Shown here piece after piece: positions 45,675-56,100 of a stretch of 64,000 nt of DNA. Each line of letters begins with the position of its first letter. The first letter of the stretch is position 1. The position numbers were made by a program, and so were the translations under genes. The notes beneath the pieces are model-generated. The model was not told the DNA's origin and ran no database searches. It was given only the letters and a program-made list of their open reading frames with translations. The stretch is from Diadema setosum (taxonomy: Eukaryota > Echinodermata > Echinoidea > Diadematoida > Diadematidae), in the NCBI GenBank assembly GCA_033980235.1, contig CM067067.1, forward strand, positions 3,401,001 to 3,465,000, read 5' to 3'.

Positions 45675-46751
45675 GGGAAATTACAGAATACCGGCTAAAT
45701 GAGCATATTAGTGCGTGTAAGAGCCGCCGGAGGCTCTCCCTTAGAGATGAATTTTAGCCCAAAGGGCTGAAATTCATCTTTCCCGTCGTCTGGGGCCCCC
45801 CAAAAGCCCGGGAACGGAACGGCCGTCAAAAAGTAGGTTGACCACATAATTTTTATGAAAAATTGAGTGGTTTAAGAGGAAAACTGCTCTAAATCAAGAT
45901 AACTCGAGTAAATCATTGATAAAGAAAATCGAGCCAATTTTGACGGAACTACTTTAAACTTGATGACGTCATCACAGCTGACATCCACCTTCCTTCATCT
46001 CTTTTCGACACAAGTCAGTCATGATCAATCACACTACACTAGTTTGGCAAGGCAGCGCGTATACGCGTATTGTCCAGAGACAATTGGGCGCTCAACTGCT
46101 ATACGTATTGTACACTGTACTAGTAAACATGCGCGCGTTATGCAGACTCAATACGCAATACCACTGCCACGAGTACGCACAAGCTTTTGTGTATGGATGA
46201 TGTGTAGTGCATGCATGCATAGAGTCAACATGGTGGGCTGTCAAGCGCACCCAAACAGTGCGTAAGCTCTACTGTAAGCTAGCACCAGCAATTAGATAAG
46301 TGATTGCTTTGTAGTCTCACCTAAATTTCTATAGTTTTCCTGTTGTCTACACAGATACGGACTATCGTCAACTCCTAAAAACGTGAGTATACCTCGTAAA
46401 TTCGGGTAAATTTTAACGGCTAGCTAGTCTAGCTAGACTAGCATCGTCAGGATCTAGTGTTAGAAGTGGTAGAACTACATCTGTCATTATTATCGCTATC
46501 AGGGGACACCCCCGAAACCCCGGTAAACAACATATGAATACCACACTTCTCACGTCCGCACAGAGCAAAGACAACACACATAAACAAATGCAATCGTCGA
46601 CAACCGAATCACGGACCGTATCGCAAATCGGGTTGATATTTTATTTTTAATGGTTGCTATCGGCAAGCGTAATTATGCTCTTTTCAGAGCGATTTGCGCT
46701 ATACGCTCTCCATGATTGGCTGCCGCAGTGCCGGTATTCTGTAATTTACCT
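45675..46751. mobile_element. 1.08-kb TIR element, possible Mutator-like non-autonomous transposon
   Basis: The inverted ends are GGGAAATTACAGAATACCGGC (left) and GCCGGTATTCTGTAATTTACC (right). They are bracketed by ATAGATAGG and ACAGATAGG, a 9-bp near-identical direct repeat as expected for a MULE-type target duplication. No transposase frame is seen. The interior includes GAGCCGCCGGAGGCTC and GATGAATTT...AAATTCATC hairpins. Confidence 0.6.
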
Positions 46752-46760
46752 ACAGATAGG

Positions 46761-47930
46761 GCTGCAACCTGCAATGCGACCCTGCCCCGACTCGGTATGG
46801 GTTGGGGTCGCTGGGCTGCTGGTGCGGTTACACACTGCACGGTAGCGTCGCAGGTCGAGGTCTGTACCAGGGCAGTGCAGTGACCAGTGCACTGTCAATG
46901 CCGTCTGGAATATGTTCCGCGGAGACTACGTCTGGCTTCATGGAATCCCCTCACCCCCTCTATGCTATGGAGGAGAGCTGCAAAAGCATACATTTAATAT
47001 ATATATTGGCATATAGCCTAGACCTAGATCTATATACATACGATATAACAGTTAAAGATCTTTCTAGACGATTCAAACTCCGCACAGATGGATTTTTCTG
47101 TCTACACACAGGATGCTACGAGTGGGACTGAACAAAATTCCCTCGCATCCCTTACTGCATGATGCTGTGTGCTGCTTGATGCTGTCGCCAGCAATTGTTT
47201 CAACGAAGCTCAGGTAATACAACAATGTTTGGGAAGGTCGCATCATCATTATGATAAAACAAAAATATCAAATAAAACTACAAACCGTTGTTCCTTGACG
47301 TTTGTCGGCTACTTGAAAAGTGTATGTATGCTCCTTTGACCTTTCTCTCTCAGCTCTCTCTGCACGCACACGCACGCACCCAGGTGTTCGTCGCTTGTGC
47401 GCGCCCATGATGCACTATGACATGCAATGTGCTTTTGTGTGCGGGCGCGTGTACTTTGATAAAAGAGGTTGACTGATGCGCAGCGCAACCGGTTATTCTC
47501 GATGGGTTCTCAAGGAGCAATACTTGATTACAGAAATACATGAACAAAGAAGTTGGTTTCGACCCCTGGTTTCGGCCCTTTGACTTGTTGACCACTGTAC
47601 GTCTGTGATTTTTTGACTGAAATTGTACAAAAAAAAATGAGGAGTTGCTGTTTCATTTTTTTTCTCGTAAAATACATTAAAGTGATCATTGCATCTTTTC
47701 TATTTTCAATCTAAAATTCAGTTGTATTATGTTTTAGGGATTTTGTTTTAGTTAATTTTACCCCTATAAGATTCGTTAAAATGCCTTTTTTTGTTATTGT
47801 TTAATATCATTCTTAGGAAAAGGCAGTAAACATATTATTTTGTAACCAGATATAGCGCAATATATCAATTACTATTCTATCTTATCTACCGGTATATCGG
47901 TCATGATGACAATGGAGAAATTTGCCTTTA
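46761..47930. other. Noncoding interval
   Basis: No coding signal found. It contains CA/CG-alternating sequence at 47361-47405 and a T-rich end. Nothing else recognised. Confidence 0.4.
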
Positions 47931-47938
47931 GGTAGCAG

Positions 47939-48280
47939 GGTAACTGATCAGTAAGAATCAGTGGGAATGCCTGGGGATGACTGTTCCTATTTTTGTGGGA
48001 TGCATTTAAAAGTACAATATATATACAAATGTATATTGTGTGAAAATTATTTGCTTTAGGGTCTCATATTCAAGTAATGTGCAGTTTAATGCCCCGTCAC
48101 TGTACAGGCATCAAAGTGCTAACCTGGAAACGTTAAACTGCACATTACTTGAATATGAGACCATTCTGAAGCAAATGATTTTCACACAACAATAGATATA
48201 TTATGTACTTTTAAATGAATCCCACAAGGATTGGACCAATCATCCACCAGCATTCCCACTGATTCCCACTGATCAGTTAC
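47939..48280. mobile_element. Palindromic MITE with GGTAACTGATCAGT ends
   Basis: GTAACTGATCAGT (left) and ACTGATCAGTTAC (right) end two arms that also mirror at AATCAGTGGGAATGC / GCATTCCCACTGATT and GTCTCATATTCAAGTAATG / CATTACTTGAATATGAGAC. A central 60 nt is unpaired. It is about 340 bp with no coding capacity. Confidence 0.88.
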
Positions 48281-48309
48281 TAGCCATCCCCTTTAACATT
48301 GTTTATATG

Positions 48310-48378
48310 CACTCTCCTCTTCTCTAATCTCTCTCTCCCTCTCCCCCTCTCCCTCTCTCTCTCTCCCTCTATCTCTTT
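48310..48378. repeat. CT-rich microsatellite
   Basis: Interrupted CTCTCT/CCCTCT tract. Confidence 0.9.
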
Positions 48379-48747
48379 CGACTTGTTTCGCTTTTCCTCG
48401 GTCAACACCCACTGTTTTGTCACCTAACATATAAAGGAAGTGCACCTTTATGAGGTATAGATGATATGTCACAATAAACAATATGAATTATAACGTTGGT
48501 GAATTAAGGGCATAGGCCTACTATAATCATTTTTCGGTCCACTTTTCAACATCACATCTGTTTATGGCAATCCAACTTAATAATTAGTATATATTATAGG
48601 CCTCAAATTTCAGAACACTCAACATACCAGGCCGGATTCCATGAATGCCAATAAACATGCCTCCAGTCAATTTGAAATGTGTTCTGGGCAAATTTCTGAG
48701 GCAAAACTTGGCTATTCATATAGGGCATTGGCTAGGATGACCGGATG

Positions 48748-48895
48748 CAGGGGCGGATCCAGGAATTCCTCGAAGGGGAGGCCCCTTCACCAAATTAAAA
48801 GAGGGGCGCATGCGGCGTCCTTTTTATTTCTTTTGTTGTAACAAAATCATAAAGAGGGACGCGCCCGATGCGCTTCCCTCTGGATCCGCCACTAT
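48748..48895. mobile_element. MITE, GGGGCGGATCC family, copy 2
   Basis: CAGGGGCGGATCCAGGAAT at the left and CTCTGGATCCGCCAC at the right are inverted termini. The interior shares CCTTTTTATTTCTTTTGTT and AAGAGGG with copy 1 at 20763-20943. Confidence 0.88.
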
Positions 48896-48899
48896 ACTG

Positions 48900-50000
48900 A
48901 GGTGGATACGTTGGTGGTGATTGAAATGGAGAAGGTGAATAATAGGGTTGGGAAGACCATCAAAGAAGTTTATATTTTGGTTCATCTCTTGGAAGACGTA
49001 CTAGTACTTTCACGTGGACATTGCACACGCACACAACACACAGAGGCAGCCACATACACAGTGCACTATGCACACACACACACGCAAACACACAAATCAT
49101 AATCCAGTGGACAATCGACTGTCAATGCGATTAAAACACAAGTTGTGGAATCTCAATGAGACATTTAATGTTAATTGAACAAGTCTGTTTTTTTTTTTGT
49201 ATTTCATTCAATCACTTTTTATTGCACTGCAGCATTAAATATGCATGCATGTTGCTATTAAACACCAGTGGTTCATAAGCATCAGAAATCAGATTCGAGC
49301 GAGAATTTGACTGAGAACAAAAATTAGTAAGAGAGAATTATAATGAACATTGAGAAATGTTTATAGGTGAATTTAAAATATTTTCATCGATCGAACCCAT
49401 TACACATTTTATTTGGATGAAGGTAACGTCGTGACATTTATATAACATTGACTGGCCTCGAGGGAGATACCAGAAAATATTGCCCAAACTGAAAGAATAT
49501 TGCCCGAGTCAAAGACGAGGGCAATATTCTTTCATAGCTAGCTCCCTGATCACAATAGATCCTAAGCAGCATAAACTGTCAATGACTTCTTTGAATGGAC
49601 CCCACTTCCTCTCTGCCCAAGTACCTATTAGACCCTCCAGAGACCCTTCCCGGATGTGGTTGGTTTATCATGAAACAAGCTCGCATAGAACATACATTAA
49701 TAGGCCAGTCCAGTTCGCTATTCTGCTTCTAATACGTCTTCTTTCACTTCTGCTTATACTAAGTATTTCGTATGTCTACTTCTGTGATACTTCTACTTCT
49801 CTGGCACTGAATTCTCACCAAAGCGAAGTACAGTAGGCCTACATTATAGTACGTACTCGTTTCATCAGCGATCCGACAAAAAGTACCGTATCATTACTTT
49901 CCCCCCCCCCTCCCCCCCCCCCCCCTCCCCTCATAACCACCACCACCACATTCAGGATATCGCACCCCGCACCGATAACACTCGCGCGGCGGCCGAGCAG
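48900..50000. other. Noncoding region upstream of the PGYxPQ gene
   Basis: It contains a CA-rich microsatellite near 49065-49090, the hairpin above, and interrupted poly-C at about 49902-49926 followed by CCACCACCACC. No gene is supported. Confidence 0.45.
49488..49532. repeat. Perfect 16-bp hairpin
   Basis: TGAAAGAATATTGCCC and GGGCAATATTCTTTCA surround a 13-nt loop. A partial extra copy of AATATTGCCC lies just upstream (49473-49483), suggesting part of a larger inverted-repeat element. Confidence 0.85.
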
Positions 50001-50154
50001 ATGAGTTTGTATTTTATAGGACCTAGCTATGCATGTGTGGGTAAACGCGCGAGAGAGGACGTCTGCAGTCTGAATACACAGCTAGCTAGGAGTAGAGATT
50101 TCAACATAAATACTTGGATTATTGACTTTTACCCGTGTCAATTATATCTCCGAA
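49975..50154 (+). promoter_or_regulatory. Possible promoter and 5' UTR of the PGYxPQ gene
   Basis: A short CpG-rich patch (CTCGCGCGGCGGCC at 49981) is followed by a TATA-like TATTTTATA near 50010. About 140 nt later comes the first ATG. This is circumstantial; the transcription start is not known. Confidence 0.35.
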
Positions 50155-50184
50155 ATGAGCGATAAACCGCCTCCTTACAATCCG
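50155..50184 (+). CDS. PGYxPQ gene exon 1 ([10 protein letters not shown])
   Basis: A ten-codon exon begins at the first ATG after the putative promoter and ends at a consensus gtaagt. It carries the PPPY motif. The phase-0 end joins the 52208 exon. Confidence 0.8.
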
Positions 50185-53117
50185 GTAAGTTCTCTACCCG
50201 ATCTGCATAAATCAGTGCTAACATTGACATAGTGATAGTGTTAGTATTAATCGTGAATCGATGGTTATAGTTGCTTTCGCGGTAAATAAGAGGATTAAAA
50301 CCCATCAAATTCGTCTATAAAACGGTGTGGATTATGTGTTGTACCTTGTAGGATCGCTATGCGCGGGGGGCGAGCGCTGCTAGGATGTAGCTTCGCATGG
50401 GCATGGCATTTGGTCAGGGTCGTATGAGTGACAATTCATACAGAAGCACACCATGCGTTTGACCGAAAGATCGGTCTGTATCTGTCCGTCGGGGAGTTTT
50501 CCGCGGAGACTCCGGATAGACGGATCTTTCTGTCTAACCATGCGTATGCCAGCATACTACTTAGTAGTCTAGGTAGTAATAATAATACAGAGACTCCAAC
50601 TCGAAGCACCTTCTGATCGGGAGATTCTCCCGCCTGAAACCCCTTGCAAACGGGAGACTCCAAGTTTATGTGTGCGAAGCGCGAAGTTCCTAGGGTTACA
50701 GATGCTCTCTAGTGCTATCTAAGGCTTATTTTTGCAACATACGATAGCAATAAGTGAGAAATCCTTTCCAACGGGAGACATTGAGCCAGGGCGGGAGAAA
50801 TTAAATCTCAAACGGGAGAACGGGAGATTTTGCAAAATTGGGTTTTCGGCGGGAGATCTCCCGTCGAAAACGGGAGAGTTGGAGTCTCTGATAATATGAA
50901 GTTGAGGTTCCCTTCCAAAATGTTAAAGCCTGTAAGCGTTAAACACTTTCGGTATTTACCTTTGAGGCTTAATTTTTTCGGGGGGGGGGGGGGGGGAGGG
51001 ATAAGAATTTCCCGGTATATGTGACATTTTGCCATGGATATTGTTGGGATATTATTTGTATGATAAGGACTGTCACATACAAGAGAAGATATCTACTACA
51101 ATATAATTATACTACGTGTCTGGAGTCTACATCTCTAGATTCTAGAGTAGTGGCGTTTCTCTTGCAAGTTGTACTACCTTGTGTTTGTATAACTTCCTTT
51201 TCATGTCTTCTTTTTCTTTTTGTGTCATACTTCGGCACCTTCCGAGAATAAAAAGTTGAAGACCAAAGCAAAAAACGGGAGAAAGGGAGGACGAAAGAGG
51301 CTATGCTGTGGAAATCGGCCCCACCGCTGTATCAATCTCGCGTAAACGCCGTTTGATGGGGCCGCATTCACGAGTACTGTATAATACTGTGGAAGGAAGC
51401 CACACCGCCGTGCTTACCTACCGATGAACGTCACACGGTGGGGCTGAATTCACGAGTATAAACAGGCGAGCCGCCATAGTATTAGTACGGACACGCAGTG
51501 GTGGGGCCTATTTCACGAGTATGCCCATACTTCATTACTTGTAAAAGAACCTAATTATGTATCAGTTTGATATTCACTGTGTTATTACAAATATGTACAA
51601 GTAGGGCATTCCAACATTTCTCCTGGAACAATCCACATGCAGACAATTACATAGAAAAAATATAAAAAATGAGATATGGGATTAATATTATTCTATCTAG
51701 TCCTAGAGTGTGAGGTACATTTTACCAAGGCTATTAAGAAAATCTTGGGATGTACAACTCATGGTCATTTTGGGCTGTTCTGTTGCATGTGTTGGAAGGA
51801 TTGGAAGAAACTTTGTTTTAATTCCAAATAACTTTATTATTATTATTTTTTTTTTGGGGGGGGGGGTAGTAATTTATAATCAATTAACCCTTTTTGAAAG
51901 ATGAACATGGATATTCTGAGTTTGCAGAATGAAAGTACATACATGCTTGCCTTCTATTTTCGTGTTTATAGATCTACAATGTTCATTTATTGTACCGGTA
52001 CAATTATAAGTTTAAGTCAGTTTTGTTCATTCCATGTGTTTATTTGGATTACAAAGTTGTACATGATTTAATTTAGATATTTTCAGTTTATTCTGGTTGT
52101 TTTGGATGTTACTTTTATTCTCCAAATTGTAAGATTCATATGTCTCCCTATCATCTTCTCCTCCTATTATCCTCCCCCCCCCCCCCCCCCCTCCCTTGAA
52201 TGAATAGAGCATGGCAGCTCAGCCAGGCTACCCACCACCACAGCAAGGCTATCCACCAGCACAGCCGGGCTACCCTCCACAGCCAGGCTATCCACCACAG
52301 CCGGGGTATGCCCCCCAACCAGGGTATCCTCCTCCGCAGCCGGGGTATGCCCCCCAGCCAGGATACCCCTCTCAGCCTGGTTATGCCCCTCAGCCTGGTT
52401 ATGCCCCTCAGCCTGGTTATGCTCCCCAACAGCCCAGCACTGTGGTGGTTACTCAGCCAGCTGTGCAGCAGAGTACAGTCGTAGTCCACCAACAGCGGTA
52501 AGTCCTTCCATGCCATCTGATCTCAGGGACCACAACACACAAACACGTACATGTATATGAACTGAAGTAAGTACTACATGTCTTGTCTAGGCCTAGAAGG
52601 GAGAATTTTTGAAAGTTAAAGGCATAATTTACCATTTGCAGATGAAACAAAAACCCAGCATTAGTGCTTTAAAATAGTTCTAAAATGTGAGTTAGGGATA
52701 GAAACGACCACTGTCAAAATTTGAATCCGTATAATCGATGTTAAGTGTTGTTTAATACACAAAATGTGAACAATAGTTATAATAAAGATGTTTCCAGACT
52801 AAACCGTATACAGTTACGGTTTATGAAGAAAAACCCTGATATCTCCTTATATTTTAGGTTTCATTGCAAATATTTCATATGGTAGGATGTTTTATGATAC
52901 AGCAGACCTACATATATGCATCAAATGTGATATCTTGAACATTTTTGAAATCACTGCTCCCAAAGGTAAACTGGACCTTTAATTGGGATGCAACCTTGTT
53001 TTGCACATATCGCATCTCAAAAAGCTGATTATGGCAACAACAACAAAAGAAGTTAAACATACATTGTAAACATACCTATGAACAGCTGATCATGCAGTGC
53101 GTGTCAAAGAGCATCAT

Positions 53118-53148
<31 letters not shown>

Positions 53149-56100
53149 CTTGCACACTTGTATTTGACATGATCACACACATAACTCTAGGTGTATGTCA
53201 ATTTAATACCACATTGCAGATGATAGAGCAGTCTTGTCATGTTCACCATTTATTGTTAGTTTTAGAACACTATAAGCCTAGGTTAAAGGCTTTCTTAAAT
53301 GTGTCAGGTTTCCCAGTTGACACAATAAATCGCATCAATAAAGCTGTAATTGCCAAATTGTACAGTATTGTACACTACAGCGTAGATGTCAACTTACAAG
53401 AAAAGTAGCATACATGCAAAAATATAACGTCGCTGGGGTGACAAGACCTTGTATATACTGCAATTTTGGTGAAAATGACTTTTTTTGGATTAATGGTCAG
53501 ATAATCAGTTAAGTGATGTCCTGTCCAAATCCTACGTGTGTTAACCCATAAATGAAGCCATCACAGCATGTCGTGCTATGTTGTTTTGCTCGGTATCCTG
53601 AACATTTGACATTTGTAAATATGAGGTCTTGTCGCCCCAGCGACAGTATAAAGACTTTTTGATTGGATCGACCTGTGCAATGTTGAGCTAGCAGTGCTAA
53701 CTCTATTTTGTATCTAGGTACTATTAATGCATTTTATGAAGGTATAGTTACATTTTAGGTAATGATATTCCATTTGGAAATGCTAGCAGGAGTTGCATCA
53801 AGGTTGAAATTGTGTGGTTTTGATTATTTTGGATCCATTATTCTTTTCTTTCCTTCGAAATCAAATGGAACGGAAAATCTCCACTTCTCATTTTTCCCTA
53901 CATGGGCTCAAGTGTGTGATGAGCTCACTGATGCGTGCACATATTTCATTGACAGTTCCTTTTCTTCAGTTGTGGCTTTCATTCACCAATTCATTCTTCT
54001 GTAAGGATTAGGCCAAGTAAAATAAGAAACCAGTTTCTCGTCCTCGCGCGCATCGATTTTGGCCGCCGCATCAATTTTTTTACTATTTACTATTTTCAAA
54101 ATGGCGCTGAAAATACCAAGAAATTAATTATTCTCGTCCAAGCCCGCTCCCCGCCCGCATTGAATTTCAGTTGCCGCATCAACTTTTTTGATATTTACTA
54201 TTTTTTTTGGCCGCCGAAAAAAAAAAAAATATCGACAATTCACCTACCAATCGTGATTTCTAATTTCTAAATACACCTTGCGTCCTCTACAGCTGTAGCT
54301 TCTGTAGTGCGTATGTACATGTAATAATATAACGCGTGCATTTCACACTGCGAGCTCGGCAAGAAGGAATGACCCACAAAGCAGTCGAACTGTACAGTAG
54401 TTGGATGGGCGCGCGGGCCTGAGCTAGCTGTGATGTACAGCGCACTCGGTACGTCTTGAACGCGATAGCGGCAACATTTTTTTGCGAACAATCGCTGATA
54501 TTCCTCGCATATTTCACGCATTGTTCGTATTTTTCCCCGTTTCTCATATTTTAAGCGGATGAATTGTACTGTACAAATGCTTGTGAGGATTGTATCGAGT
54601 TTGTATGTATATATTTTCATGTCATTGTGACTATACGTGCATGTGTGTGCAGTGTACAGTGCAGTGGCCGTGCCGGCCGCGTATGCGTGTCTGTAGCTGT
54701 CAGGGTCCCCATCCCCTGGTCTGTCAGCTGTCTTGCATCTGACGGCGATGTATTCTATTTTGAAGAGAAAATGAATGCGCTTTTCCAGCAAATGTAGAAT
54801 TATTAAATGGGTGTACCTACAAAATAAATAACTTTTCCACGGATTCTGGTTTGTCTCGTATTTCTGCGGGATACTTTTCTTTACGATGTAAATTCATGGA
54901 CACGACCGTGAGTCGTATCACCTGTAACGTTAGTGTCATTGAATCATTCATCATCCAAATGATGAGTGATTATCAAATGTGTTTTTAGCACATGAAGAAA
55001 CATCTTTAAATGTTTAATGCTATAATGCCATATCAGTATCATTTTGACATCCATCTGCAATTGTACCAGCCAGTTTCCAGTTGAATGTGCTACAATTGTG
55101 CTGTGAAGAGATGCAGATAGGTCTACAGCGCAGCTGTGTGGACACAAAAAGTCTCAAACACCAATGATAAATAAAGCAGTGTTTTGAATATCATGGAATT
55201 TATTTCAGTCGTACATTTGTTGATAGAGTGTTTTATACCTGTTTCAATTAATAGCACAATACATCAGAATTGCAAGTACACTGGTATCAGAAATGCCATT
55301 ACAACACTAAATACATGTACCAGTATTAAGATGGTCATTTTCTCTTAACATCTGTAGTGGAAAGGAAAAGCAAATGTATTTCTGCATGCATGAAGTTTCA
55401 TTTCAAGTATGGTACATATATCTATTTGTTTGAAAATGCACAGAGTGCTGGCAAGACATACACTTGGGACCTGGTCTCTCATAACACAGCTACCAGAGTG
55501 ATATTTCATTTCATAAATTGGATATAGAAAATAGTAAAGCCCTCTCTCGTTACCTTTCTCAGAATTACCGGACGAGAAACACATGTTACTTTCATTTTGA
55601 CAATCCTCGAAAAAATAGTAAGATGTCAAATAGTAAGGACCTCCCTCATCGCCTTGCTCAAAAAACCCGGATGAGAAACTGCTTTCTTTTTTTACTTGGC
55701 CTTACATGTACAGTACCTGTGTACTACTACAATAAGCTTTTGGATTGCCACATAATGGCATATGTACACTCCTGTTATAAGGACCGGTGATTTTCTTTTG
55801 TTGTATCAAGATTTTGTAATAACTGAACATTAATGCATATCTGAAGAAATAGATCATAGCTTTTCGACATGAATTCTTATCCCGCTGAAACAAGTATTTC
55901 ATTTTAACTGTGCAGGAGTGCACTTTATAATGTTCCCTCTGATTACGAATGCAGAGTTGTCCACAAGGCACTTCAGCCTTTCACAGCAACATGTTAAATG
56001 TTTTGCGTAATATTCTTTCAAAAGAGAATGCAATATTCTATAGCATCATGGCGAAATTGATAACATGATGAGGTATTTTCCAATGAGTGAAATATGTCCA

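Noticed and set aside
53097..53408. 103-aa ORF starting in a CA microsatellite
   Set aside because: The start lies in simple repeat, there is no recognisable domain and base composition matches the intron around it.
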